A stretch of DNA of 15,182 nt from Lachnospiraceae bacterium (GTDB taxonomy: Bacteria; Bacillota; Clostridia; Lachnospirales; Lachnospiraceae), in assembly GCA_900770535.1 (NCBI GenBank), contig CAAHDV010000044.1:1-15182 (forward strand), written 5' to 3'. Position numbers and translations under genes: made by a program. The stretch's first letter is position 1. Each line of letters begins with the position of its first letter. Under the pieces are notes generated by a model. It was given only the letters and a program-made list of their open reading frames with translations. It had not been told where the DNA came from and ran no database searches. Shown in pieces: positions 5,389 through 13,626 of this stretch.

Positions 5389-7850
5389 TGTGGATGAATA
5401 GAAAAAATTTTTCAGACATCCGGATGGTCAGACCCCTGAAAAGGGCGGCAGTCTGTTTGGTGGCTGCCGGCTTTTTGGGCGGTCTGGCTTTTTGCGCTCC
5501 GGCCTGGGCGCAGGATGATCCGGTGAGCATGGATGTAAGCTATGGCTATGAGGACAGCGCCAAGGGCGGGCGCTACCTGCCGGTGAATGTCACCATACAG
5601 AATAACCAGGAGACTCCGGTAGAGGGAACCCTGGAAATCAAAACAAGAGAATCCGATGAGACCGTATACCGCTACGATTACGGCGTGGAGGTGGAGGCGA
5701 AGGGCAGTGAAACGACGCGCTACTACATTCCGCTTGGCACGGCGGCCGATGAGCTGGTGCTGTCTCTGACAGATAGTTCTGACAATGTACTCTTAAACCG
5801 CAAGGTGAAGCTGAATGTGAGCCGGGATGTGCCGGAGCTGTTTGTGGGCGTGCTCTCGGACGCGCCCTGGGAGCTTCACTATTTCAACGGTGTTGGCATC
5901 AATTACAGTACCCTGCGCACCCGCACCTTTGAGCTGGATGGCACAGACTTTCCGGAGGATGAGGTGGGACTCAGCCTTTTTGACGTACTGGTGGTGAATG
6001 ATTATAAGCTCCGGGATCTTTCCGGAACGCAGACGGCAGCAATCATGAACTGGGTTCAGGACGGCGGCGTGCTGATCCTGGGCACCGGCGACCGGGTAGA
6101 TGACACCCTGGGCCGCTTTGCGCCGGAGCTTCTGGACGATTCTTACGGAACGCCCAATATCACGCATATCAACCTGGCAGAAGATTTTACCGCAGTGAAT
6201 GAACCGGGAGCCGGCATGTTGGCTATTTCCTGTGTGGATGTACCGCTGCACGGTGGCAATGTCATCCTCTCCAGCAACGGTTTTCCGCTTCTGACTGCGG
6301 CAGCGAAGGAGCAGGGACTGGTGGCTGTAGCCGCCTTTGATCTGGGTGACATTGCGGATTTCTGTGAAAAGCAGACCTCCTATGTGGATTACCTGTTTAC
6401 CAATTTACTTGGCGAGGAGCGCATCAATCAGCTTGCCGAGGTGGTTTACAGCGGCAATTCCGGCCGCTTCTGGGCGGTTCAGGGGTTAATTAACACCGGA
6501 GATGTGGATAAGCTGCCGAACCTCTGGCTGTATGTGGGGATAACCGGCCTGTATCTGATCATTCTGGGGCCGGGGCTTTATCTGTTTCTGCGCGGCCGCG
6601 GCCTTCAGAATATGTACCGCAAAGGTGTGGTGATCGTAGCGCTGGGCTTTTCGGCCCTGGTGTATGTACTTGGCATGCCGACCCGCTTCTGTTCTACGTT
6701 CTACACCTATGCGGCCATTCAGGATGTGACCGATGATTATATCACGGATACGACCTACATCAATATCCGAAATCCATACAACCGCCCGTACACCGTGGAA
6801 CTGGATCCGGGTTATCGCCTGCTTCCCATCACAAGAAGCAGCCAGTATACCGTGGGCGGACAGTCTCTGGATGTGGATGAGCCATATCAGATTGCAATCC
6901 GCACCGAGGAAGATATGCTGACGGTGAAAGGCCAGAACATTTCCGCGTTTACTCCGCGCTATTTCCGGCTGGAACGGCGCACGGAAAACACGGACCGGGT
7001 AGGCATCACCGGCGAGGTAGATTACTTTGAGGGACAGATTCAGGGGACGCTGACCAACCAGTTCCCGTACCCGATTGAAAACGCGACTCTGGTGCTGTAC
7101 GGAAATATGGTGCAGATCGGACGCATGGAGCCGGGCGAGACTAAAAATCTGGCGGACTATGAGCTGCTTCGCTACCCGTTGGGAGATTCTTATCTGGCGG
7201 CGGAGCATATCTCCGGGGAGGATGCCTATGCTTCCGCGGATATCCGCAACAAGAACTATATGCTGGCGGTGGAGCGTTCCAACCTGACCCGCTTCTATCT
7301 GGACAACTATTTAAACGGTTACACAGCGGATGCCCGGGTCATTGCCTTCAGTACCCAGAAGGAGGAAAGCCAGTTCTTAAAGAACCCGTCCGAGGAGACC
7401 TATGGCATCACCATGCTGACCCAGACGGTGCCGGTCAATGCTTCCAGAGACAGTTCCATCTACCGCTCTGTGCTCATGAAAACGCCGAAGGTGCTGGGCG
7501 GCAGTTATGACGCGGAAACCAACTCCATGAGCGGCGCGGAACCGCTGACGCTGGAGTATCAGTTCGGAACCGATATTGAGGTGGAAAGCCTGACCTTTGA
7601 AACGGTGTCTGAGGAGTTTGCCGGAAGCGGCAGCAGTCTGAGCCGCATCTTTACCGGAAGCATTTACTTCTATAATTATGCCACCGGAAACTTTGACAAG
7701 ATGGAACTGGAGGGAACCACATTGGATGTGGAACAGTTAAAATCATATCTGTCTCCGGGCAATACGCTGACAGTGCGCTATGCCTACAACGGAGGCGGCT
7801 TTGATGCCATTCAGCTTCCAATGCCGATGGTAGCAGGGAGGGAACGCTGA
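5388..7850 (+). CDS. membrane-anchored extracellular protein with GATase-like domain, ABC-associated
   Basis: I do not recognise a named family for this 820-residue protein. A basic N-terminus and hydrophobic stretch (about 18-41) ending APAWAQDD form a signal peptide. A beta-sandwich-like region (45-145) follows. Residues about 150-345 look like a class I glutamine-amidotransferase-type Rossmann fold (FDVLVVND, then a helix and WVQDGGVLILGTG), with no evident catalytic Cys. Two membrane segments (379-400 and 412-431) flank a basic cytoplasmic turn, RGRGLQNMYRK. A second, beta-rich extracellular part covers about 435-815. Both large domains should therefore be outside. Its start overlaps the kinase stop (TGATG) and its stop overlaps the ATPase start in the same way, indicating coupled translation. 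GldG-type auxiliary proteins of ABC systems also combine a GATase-like domain with membrane anchors, so it may be the extracytoplasmic partner of the transporter (inference). An in-frame ATG at 5394 is an alternative start. Confidence 0.75.
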   Translation: MWMNRKNFSDIRMVRPLKRAAVCLVAAGFLGGLAFCAPAWAQDDPVSMDVSYGYEDSAKGGRYLPVNVTIQNNQETPVEGTLEIKTRESDETVYRYDYGVEVEAKGSETTRYYIPLGTAADELVLSLTDSSDNVLLNRKVKLNVSRDVPELFVGVLSDAPWELHYFNGVGINYSTLRTRTFELDGTDFPEDEVGLSLFDVLVVNDYKLRDLSGTQTAAIMNWVQDGGVLILGTGDRVDDTLGRFAPELLDDSYGTPNITHINLAEDFTAVNEPGAGMLAISCVDVPLHGGNVILSSNGFPLLTAAAKEQGLVAVAAFDLGDIADFCEKQTSYVDYLFTNLLGEERINQLAEVVYSGNSGRFWAVQGLINTGDVDKLPNLWLYVGITGLYLIILGPGLYLFLRGRGLQNMYRKGVVIVALGFSALVYVLGMPTRFCSTFYTYAAIQDVTDDYITDTTYINIRNPYNRPYTVELDPGYRLLPITRSSQYTVGGQSLDVDEPYQIAIRTEEDMLTVKGQNISAFTPRYFRLERRTENTDRVGITGEVDYFEGQIQGTLTNQFPYPIENATLVLYGNMVQIGRMEPGETKNLADYELLRYPLGDSYLAAEHISGEDAYASADIRNKNYMLAVERSNLTRFYLDNYLNGYTADARVIAFSTQKEESQFLKNPSEETYGITMLTQTVPVNASRDSSIYRSVLMKTPKVLGGSYDAETNSMSGAEPLTLEYQFGTDIEVESLTFETVSEEFAGSGSSLSRIFTGSIYFYNYATGNFDKMELEGTTLDVEQLKSYLSPGNTLTVRYAYNGGGFDAIQLPMPMVAGRER

Positions 7851-8812
7851 TGTTAAAGATTCAGGGATTACATAAAAAATACGGAAATTACCATGCCCTG
7901 GATGGACTGGACATGGAGCTAAAGGACGGGGCCCTGTTTGGTTTTGTGGGGCCAAATGGAGCAGGAAAGACGACTACTATAAAAATTATGACCGGCCTCT
8001 TAAAGCCGGATCAGGGAACAGTGGAGCTGGATGGCAAAGATATGCTGGGTGACACCATGGACCTGCGCAGGCGGATCGGCTATGTGCCGGACCACTTCGG
8101 CCTGTATGATAATTTAAAGGTGTCAGAATATATGGAATTTTTTGCGGCCTGCTACCACTTGGAGGGCTTTGAGGCGCGAAAACGCGCCCGAAGTCTTTTA
8201 GAGCAGGTGGGGCTGGGGGACCGCAAGGATGCCTTTGTGGACGGACTTTCCCGCGGTATGCAGCAGAGACTCTGCCTGGCCCGGGCGCTGATCCATGACC
8301 CGGAGCTTCTGATCATGGATGAGCCGACAGCCGGACTGGACCCACGTACACATTTGGAATTCCGGCAGATGGTATGGGAACTGCATGAGCAGGGAAAGAC
8401 CATTCTCTTAAGCTCCCACAACCTGGCGGAACTTTCCGAACTCTGCACGGACATCGGCATCATTGATGCCGGGAAGATGGTGCTCTCCGGAAGCATGGAT
8501 GAGATCATGGAGCGGATCTACACCTCCAAGCAGATCATCATCAGCGTGCACGATGAGATGGAAAAAGCCCTGGCCTTCTTAAAGGAAAGCCCCATGGTGC
8601 GGACCATCTCCATCTGCGAGAAAGATATTATGGTGGGCTTTACCGGAGATGAGCACCGGGAGAGTGAACTATTAAAGCAGATGATCGAGGCCGGCATTCC
8701 GGTGCGCGGCTTTATGCGGGAGCCGGGAAGCCTGGAGTCGATCTTTATGCAGATCACGGATCACAATGAGGAAAAGGTGGTGTTGTCCTATGAAGACGAA
8801 TCCAGTTTATAA
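7850..8812 (+). CDS. ABC transporter ATP-binding protein (GldA/NosF-like)
   Basis: The 320-residue ATPase has Walker A GPNGAGKTT (34-42), signature LSRGMQQR (133-140), Walker B LLIMDEP (153-159) with catalytic E158, D-loop AGLD and switch His H190. The position normally held by the Q-loop Gln is Asp (GYVPDHFGLY, D81). Related GldA-like ATPases also vary there. A C-terminal extension of about 90 residues (from 225) is typical of ABC-2 exporter ATPases and contains a small alpha-beta domain. The start at 7850 shares a base with the preceding stop (TGATG). The gene overlaps the permease gene by 23 bases. With that permease it should form an ABC-2 type exporter or mechanotransmitter; two copies of each would make the complex. 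Cargo unknown. Confidence 0.94.
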   Translation: MLKIQGLHKKYGNYHALDGLDMELKDGALFGFVGPNGAGKTTTIKIMTGLLKPDQGTVELDGKDMLGDTMDLRRRIGYVPDHFGLYDNLKVSEYMEFFAACYHLEGFEARKRARSLLEQVGLGDRKDAFVDGLSRGMQQRLCLARALIHDPELLIMDEPTAGLDPRTHLEFRQMVWELHEQGKTILLSSHNLAELSELCTDIGIIDAGKMVLSGSMDEIMERIYTSKQIIISVHDEMEKALAFLKESPMVRTISICEKDIMVGFTGDEHRESELLKQMIEAGIPVRGFMREPGSLESIFMQITDHNEEKVVLSYEDESSL

Positions 8813-9680
8813 ACGGGAATGCATGGTGAGTGCCCGAAGCTTTAAACTGGCGCTGGTGCTCCTGGTGTTTAACGGGATCCTGGCTCTGGTGGCACTGCTG
8901 AACATGTACTCCGCCCTGGCCCAGGTACGGCTGACGGCGGAGGTGCAGTACACGGGATTTCTGGATCTGTACATGTTCGTGGCATCTCTGGAATTTCTGA
9001 TGCTGATCCTCATCATGCCGGCAGTGACGGCGGGGAGCATCAGCGGGGAGCGGGAGCGCCAGACTCTGGATCTGATGCTCACCACCTGCATGACCCCGGC
9101 GGATATTGTGCTGGGCAAGCTGGAGGCGGCCCTGGGCACCATGTTCCTGATGGTAGTATCCAGCCTTCCGATCCTGGCTATGGTGTTTGTCTACGGCGGC
9201 GTGACGGCATCGGACCTGATCCTTCTGGTGTGCTGTTTTTTTGCGGCGGCGGTGTTCATGGGAAGCATCGGCCTGTGCTGTTCGGCGCTGTTTCGCCGGA
9301 CCACGGCGGCTACGGTAGCTGCTTACGCGGTGACGGCGGTGCTGACAGCCGGAACCTACGGCATCAACTTTCTGGTTACCTACATCAACCAGATGCGGAT
9401 CGGGGAGTATCTGACATCCGCGGAATCCGGCGGCGTGAGCAGTGGATCCGGCAGTCTTTTATATGTGCTGCTGGTGAATCCCATTGCCACCTTCGCCCAG
9501 GTCATCGGACGGCTGACGGCCGGTAACCAGAGCTGGGTGCAGGTAGGAACCTGGTTCGGCAACCAGGCAGACAATCCCCTCATCAGCCACTGGATGGGCG
9601 TGAGCATGGCGCTACAGATGGTGCTGGCTGTGTTGTTTGTGCTGTGGACGGTGCGGAGCGTGGAACGGAGCAATGGGTGA
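8790..9680 (+). CDS. ABC-2 type transporter permease
   Basis: The 296-residue membrane protein has about six membrane segments (near 20-40, 60-82, 113-137, 141-165, 173-197 and 268-288). Between the second and third is the ABC-2 hallmark SGERERQTLDLMLTTCMTPADIVLGKL-like region (84-111), the coupling helix that meets the ATPase. A long outside loop lies at about 198-267. I chose ATG 8790 because AAGGTGG (8774-8780) sits nine bases upstream and the N-terminus then reads MKTNPVYKREC, as in related permeases. An in-frame ATG at 8766 would add eight residues, MRKRWCCP, without a good ribosome binding site. It is the last gene of the five-gene operon and is followed immediately by a strong terminator. 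It is the partner of the upstream ATPase. Substrate unknown. Confidence 0.9.
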   Translation: MKTNPVYKRECMVSARSFKLALVLLVFNGILALVALLNMYSALAQVRLTAEVQYTGFLDLYMFVASLEFLMLILIMPAVTAGSISGERERQTLDLMLTTCMTPADIVLGKLEAALGTMFLMVVSSLPILAMVFVYGGVTASDLILLVCCFFAAAVFMGSIGLCCSALFRRTTAATVAAYAVTAVLTAGTYGINFLVTYINQMRIGEYLTSAESGGVSSGSGSLLYVLLVNPIATFAQVIGRLTAGNQSWVQVGTWFGNQADNPLISHWMGVSMALQMVLAVLFVLWTVRSVERSNG

Positions 9681-9684
9681 ACAT

Positions 9685-9740
9685 AAAAAATCCTGTATCA
9701 GAGATGTAAGTGAGTTACACTTCTGGTACAGGATTTTTTT
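9685..9740. terminator. strong bidirectional intrinsic terminator
   Basis: A stem of about 20 pairs (9690-9709 with 9115-type partners at 9715-9734, one mismatch) has a five-base GTGAG loop. A6 lies on its left side and T7 on its right, so it can terminate in both directions. It separates the ABC permease gene (plus strand, stop at 9680) from the convergent flippase gene (minus strand, stop at 9748). Confidence 0.95.
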
Positions 9741-9747
9741 GATCTTT

Positions 9748-11385
9748 TTACATTAAATGAAATTTCCGGCACAGCCGCAGAATCCGCATGCCAAACGGCA
9801 TATCTGGCAGCTCCTCCGCAGTCACGGCTCTGGTCAGTACGATCAAGAGTCCGTAAACAACCATAGCCACCGGAACACTGATCAGAAGTCCGATCTGGTA
9901 GTAGCCGGTCACTTTATTGACCAGCGAGTAGACCAGGAACGCGATCACGCCCATCACAGCCGCGCAGGCGCCGGGCAGCAGGAATGTGGTTTTTACTTCC
10001 TGACGGTAGCGCAGGGCTTTTCCAATGGCATGCCAGTTCAGCACGCATACAACCAGAGCAAAGGTTACATTGCCGATAACCAGGCCATACACGCCCCAGT
10101 TTAAATACTTTAACATCACATAAACCAGTGCCGCATGCACCACCAGAGAGATGGCGGAGTGGGTGACGGATTTTCTCATCAGGTCAATTCCCTGAAGCAC
10201 CGCATTGGTGACGGTGGAGAGGGAGAAAAAGATGACGGCCGGAGCGCCTAACATCAGCAGATTCCGGGTGAGGTCCCGGCTGTCACGGAAGATGAGCCGC
10301 AGGACCGGAGAAGCCAGTGCTGCCATACCGAACGCACAGGGAATGGCAATCAGCATATTGAACTTGATGGTCAGGCGGATCTTGTACATGACATCGGTGC
10401 GGTTCTTCTGGGCCCGGGAGCGCACAATGCTTGGGATCATGGAAGTTCCAAGGGAAGAAGCTACCGCCACCGGCACGTTGGAAAGCAGGCGGTACTTGCC
10501 GCCGTAAATGCCCAGCAGGGAAAGGCGTTCTTTCTCGGTGAGACCTTTTCCACTCATCAGGAAGCCGAACATGGAGTTATCCACAGAACCGCTTAACTGA
10601 TACACAAACTGGCTGAGGATGATCGGAGTCAGCGTCAGAAACAGCGCCGTGTATACATGATTCCAGCTCTCCAGACGGTCTTCCTGCGGTCTGTGCAGTG
10701 CTTTGGCATTCTGCCTGCGGTATAAAAACATCAGCAGAGTCAGGAATATGAAAGCTGCCAGTGCGCCGGAGAGGGTACCCAGGGTGCCGCCCGCAGCGCC
10801 GTAGGCCGCCGGAGTTTCCCGGTTCGCGAACCAGTGCATGAAAGCGAAAGAGGCAGCTACGCTGATGACGGCGTTTACCACCTGCTCAATGACCTGGGAA
10901 ATGGAGGTCGGCACCATGTTGCCCAGCCCCTGGAAGTAGCCGCGCACCACGCCCATAATGGAAAAGACCAGAATGGTAGGTGCCATAACCTTTAACGGCA
11001 TGGCACTGTTGGGGCTGTTGAAGATGTGAACGGTGATCCAGTCTGCGCCAAACAGTAAAAACAGCGTCATCAGGCCGCCGGCCACAAGGCCAAAAAGCAG
11101 TCCGGCCTTAAAGACCCGCTGCACATCCTGATTCTTCCCGTGCACGCGCCGTGCCGCAATCAGCTTGGAAATAGCCAGCGGCAGACTGTAGGAGGACAGG
11201 ATCAGGCCAATGTTGTAGATTTCGTATGCAGTATTGTAATAGCCGATTCCCTCATCTCCGATGGCCCGGGTCATGGGAATCTTGTAGAGCAGTCCGATGA
11301 ACCGGACAATGATGCCGGCAGCGGCCAGAATGCTTCCCTGGACCAGGAAGTTGCCGGAGTCGGATTTTTCCTTATTGTTACTCAT
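9748..11385 (-). CDS. MurJ/SpoVB-like polysaccharide or lipid flippase
   Basis: The 545-residue integral membrane protein belongs to the MOP/polysaccharide biosynthesis export superfamily, nearest in style to YtgP (MurJ) and SpoVB of Bacillota. The N-terminal helix with LVQGSILAAAGIIVRFIGL and the LYKIPMTRAIGDEGIGYY loop are typical, as is RGYFQG (148-153) followed by a SQVIEQ helix. About fourteen membrane segments are expected. The likely role is flipping lipid-linked cell-wall precursors or polysaccharide units across the membrane; lipid II flippase is plausible but SpoVB-type paralogues are common in Clostridia, so no symbol is assigned. An AAAGGAG site (11396-11402 on the complement) supports the start. 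It stands alone, convergent with the ABC operon and divergent from recJ. Confidence 0.9.
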   Translation of the reverse strand: MSNNKEKSDSGNFLVQGSILAAAGIIVRFIGLLYKIPMTRAIGDEGIGYYNTAYEIYNIGLILSSYSLPLAISKLIAARRVHGKNQDVQRVFKAGLLFGLVAGGLMTLFLLFGADWITVHIFNSPNSAMPLKVMAPTILVFSIMGVVRGYFQGLGNMVPTSISQVIEQVVNAVISVAASFAFMHWFANRETPAAYGAAGGTLGTLSGALAAFIFLTLLMFLYRRQNAKALHRPQEDRLESWNHVYTALFLTLTPIILSQFVYQLSGSVDNSMFGFLMSGKGLTEKERLSLLGIYGGKYRLLSNVPVAVASSLGTSMIPSIVRSRAQKNRTDVMYKIRLTIKFNMLIAIPCAFGMAALASPVLRLIFRDSRDLTRNLLMLGAPAVIFFSLSTVTNAVLQGIDLMRKSVTHSAISLVVHAALVYVMLKYLNWGVYGLVIGNVTFALVVCVLNWHAIGKALRYRQEVKTTFLLPGACAAVMGVIAFLVYSLVNKVTGYYQIGLLISVPVAMVVYGLLIVLTRAVTAEELPDMPFGMRILRLCRKFHLM

Positions 11386-11460
11386 ACCTAAGTTTCTCCT
11401 TTAGTAATTGCGTGTGGGCAAAACCATATCGTATATTGAAAGTTTTGCCGGAACAGTAAC

Positions 11461-11489
11461 AGTATATCCCATTGGGGGGCTGAATGCAA
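11461..11489 (-). promoter_or_regulatory. probable promoter of the flippase gene
   Basis: On the minus strand a -35-like TTGCAT (11489-11484) and a -10 TATACT (11466-11461) are 17 bases apart. The start would be near 11454, giving a leader of about 68 nt. The -35 match is only partial. Confidence 0.45.
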
Positions 11490-11528
11490 TGCGGAAAGTT
11501 GTTCGTGGAAATGAAACCGCATCTATGA

Positions 11529-11534
11529 TATAAT
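11529..11534 (+). promoter_or_regulatory. -10 element of the recJ promoter
   Basis: A perfect TATAAT, directly preceded by an overlapping TATGAT at 11524-11529, lies 74 bases before the chosen recJ start. No strong -35 was found at the usual distance; TTCGTG at 11502 would pair with TATGAT at 16 bases. The hexamer overlaps an upstream in-frame ATG at 11533, which is one reason to reject that ATG as the start. Confidence 0.5.
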
Positions 11535-11607
11535 GCAACGAGTGCAAGAGAGCCAGAAGCGTGCTTGCACGGTTACAGTCTGGTTTACGAAAGGAATTGT
11601 TATATAT

Positions 11608-13395
11608 ATGAGAAATCATCAGGAATCCATCTGGATGCTGCAGACCAAGCGGGCGGATTTTAACGCGGTTGCCGCCCGGTTTCATATCAGCCCGGTCACA
11701 GCCCGCATTATCCGGAACCGGGATGTGGAGGGGGAAGAAGCCATTGACCGTTACTTAAATGGCACACTGGACCAGCTTTACGATCCCCATCTCATGAAAG
11801 ACATGGACAAGGCAGCATCTCTGATTCTGGAGAAGATCCGGGCAGGTGTCCGCATCCGCATTGTGGGTGACTACGATATCGACGGCGTGTGCTCTACCTA
11901 TCTTTTGTACCGAGGTTTAAGCCGGTGTGGCGGCCATGTGGACTACCAGATCCCGGAGCGTATCCGGGATGGCTACGGGATTAACGAATCCATTATCCGC
12001 AAGGCAAAGGAAGACGGAATCGACACCATCGTCACCTGCGATAACGGCATTGCGGCTCTGGAGCAGGTGCGCCTGGCGAAAGAGCTTGGCATGACCGTTA
12101 TCGTGACAGATCACCACGAAGTGGTCCGGGCGGAGGATGGCAGTCAGGTTCTGCCAGAAGCGGACGCGGTGGTGAATCCCCACCGGGACGACTGCTCCTA
12201 CCCGTTTGCCGGAATCTGCGGCGGCGTGGTGGCCTACAAGCTGGTGCAGGTGCTCTATGAAAAGAGCGGCGTGCCGGAGCAGGAATGGAAAGATATGCTG
12301 GAGTTTGCGGCCATTGCCACCGTGGGGGATGTCATGAAGCTGCAGGATGAGAACCGCATCATCGTGCGCTGGGGTTTAAGACAGATCCCCCACACTGCCA
12401 GTGCCGGACTGCGTGCCCTGGTGGAGGCCTGCGGACTGGATATCTATAACCTGACAGCGTACCACATCGGATTTGTCATCGGACCGTGCCTGAATGCCAG
12501 CGGACGGTTAAAGACCGCGCAGCTGGCGCTGGAGCTGCTGCTTTGTGAGGAACCGAATGCCAGCGGAAGCATGACCGGGCTTCTGGAGAAGTGTCTGGGC
12601 CAGGAAATGCAGCGCAGCTCCCGCGCCGAGGAAATGGCGGCCGAGTTAAAACTTCTGAATGAAGAGCGCAAAGACATGACCCAGGCCGGCATGGAGCAGG
12701 CCTTTGAACAAGTGGATACCGAGCTTGCAGACGATGATGTGCTGGTGGTTTATCTGCCGGATTGTCATGAATCTTTGGCCGGGATCATTGCCGGCCGGGT
12801 GCGGGAAGCCTACAACAAGCCCTCTTTCGTGTTGACAAAGGGCGAGGATTGCGTGAAGGGTTCCGGGCGCTCCATTGAAAGTTATCACATGTACAAGGCT
12901 CTGTGCGGTGTGCAGGAGCTCCTGCTGAAATTTGGCGGTCACCCCATGGCAGCCGGTTTTTCCTTAAAAGAAGAGAATGTAGAGGAGTTCCGCCGCCGCT
13001 TAAACGAGCAGTCCACCCTCACGAAGGAAGACTTCATTCCGAAGATCTGGATCGACGTGGCAATGCCGTTAGAGTACATATCAGAAGCGCTGGTGAACGA
13101 GCTGAAAAGCCTGGAGCCCTTCGGCCAGGGCAATGAAAAGCCCCAGTTCGCCCAGAAGAACCTCCGCATCCGCAGCCTGCGGGCCATCGGCCGCAACAAC
13201 AACGCAGTCCGCATGACCGTGGTGACCGAGCAGGGCCGCCCCATGGAAGCCATGGTATTCACGGAGGCTGACAAATTTGTGGAGGAAGCGAAGAACAGCC
13301 GGAGCATTGACGTCATTTACTATCCGGATATCAATGAATACAATGGAAACCGGACGCTGCAGATTGTGGTAAGAGCTTACAAACTGCATGCCTGA
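11608..13395 (+). CDS. recJ: single-stranded-DNA-specific exonuclease RecJ
   Basis: RecJ degrades single-stranded DNA 5' to 3' in recombination, mismatch repair and base excision repair. The protein has the DHH phosphoesterase motifs: DYDIDG (88-93), TCDNG (143-147) and TDHHE (167-171), which bind the catalytic metals. The DHHA1 hallmark GGHPMAAGFS starts at about 443, and a C-terminal OB-like region follows (LEPFGQGNEKPQF onward). I start it at ATG 11608, after AAAGGA (11590-11595), giving 595 residues, a normal RecJ length. An in-frame ATG at 11533 would add 25 residues but overlaps the -10 box and lacks a ribosome binding site. RecJ proteins of some Bacillota, such as B. subtilis, are longer (about 786). 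No clear terminator follows, so some read-through toward glyA is possible. Confidence 0.93.
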   Translation: MRNHQESIWMLQTKRADFNAVAARFHISPVTARIIRNRDVEGEEAIDRYLNGTLDQLYDPHLMKDMDKAASLILEKIRAGVRIRIVGDYDIDGVCSTYLLYRGLSRCGGHVDYQIPERIRDGYGINESIIRKAKEDGIDTIVTCDNGIAALEQVRLAKELGMTVIVTDHHEVVRAEDGSQVLPEADAVVNPHRDDCSYPFAGICGGVVAYKLVQVLYEKSGVPEQEWKDMLEFAAIATVGDVMKLQDENRIIVRWGLRQIPHTASAGLRALVEACGLDIYNLTAYHIGFVIGPCLNASGRLKTAQLALELLLCEEPNASGSMTGLLEKCLGQEMQRSSRAEEMAAELKLLNEERKDMTQAGMEQAFEQVDTELADDDVLVVYLPDCHESLAGIIAGRVREAYNKPSFVLTKGEDCVKGSGRSIESYHMYKALCGVQELLLKFGGHPMAAGFSLKEENVEEFRRRLNEQSTLTKEDFIPKIWIDVAMPLEYISEALVNELKSLEPFGQGNEKPQFAQKNLRIRSLRAIGRNNNAVRMTVVTEQGRPMEAMVFTEADKFVEEAKNSRSIDVIYYPDINEYNGNRTLQIVVRAYKLHA

Positions 13396-13466
13396 AAGGC
13401 AGACCGGAATCAGATATTCTGTATATCCAAAAGTTTCGTACAATATTGGTAAAGTGTGATAATTGC

Positions 13467-13495
13467 TTGACACTTTCAAAACGCTGTACTATAAT
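13467..13495 (+). promoter_or_regulatory. perfect-consensus sigma-A promoter of glyA
   Basis: TTGACA (13467-13472) and TATAAT (13490-13495) are both exact consensus hexamers with the optimal 17-base spacer. Transcription should start near 13502, giving a leader of about 144 nt before glyA. A promoter this strong combined with a structured leader suggests that control may act after initiation. Confidence 0.9.
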
Positions 13496-13513
13496 CGACC
13501 GTAAATAACCGCG

Positions 13514-13538
13514 AAGGCGCTGGCAACCCCAGTGCCTT
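13514..13538 (+). promoter_or_regulatory. leader hairpin 1 upstream of glyA
   Basis: Ten consecutive pairs (13514-13523 with 13529-13538, one G-T) close a five-base CAACC loop, starting about 12 nt from the predicted transcript start. Only TTTG follows, so it is not a terminator. It may stabilise the transcript's 5' end or form part of a regulatory leader. It does not match a riboswitch that I recognise. Confidence 0.55.
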
Positions 13539-13589
13539 TGTCACAACGTGGCAGTTCCATTTATCGAAACCGCATTATAACAAAGGAAA

Positions 13590-13626
13590 GCAAATGCCTG
13601 GAGAGTATCAGAGAGAGGGCATTTGC
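13590..13626 (+). promoter_or_regulatory. leader hairpin 2 next to the glyA ribosome binding site
   Basis: A perfect nine-pair stem, GCAAATGCC (13590-13598) with GGCATTTGC (13618-13626), encloses a 19-base purine-rich loop. It ends five bases before the AAGGAG of glyA (13631-13636). It also sequesters the start codon of the possible leader peptide at 13594. Control of translation is possible, but nothing in the sequence identifies a ligand. Confidence 0.5.

Noticed and set aside
8766..8789. Upstream start for the ABC permease at 8766
   Set aside because: It lacks a ribosome binding site and adds an atypical Cys-rich octapeptide; ATG 8790 is well placed.
11533..11607. Extra 25-codon N-terminus for RecJ from ATG 11533
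   Set aside because: The ATG overlaps the TATAAT box and has no ribosome binding site; ATG 11608 has one and gives a normal RecJ N-terminus.
13505..13560. S-box (SAM-I) riboswitch before glyA
   Set aside because: A GGCAACC run followed by GTGCC is reminiscent of the S-box 3' half, but the long conserved 5' half is missing and there is no room for it after the promoter.
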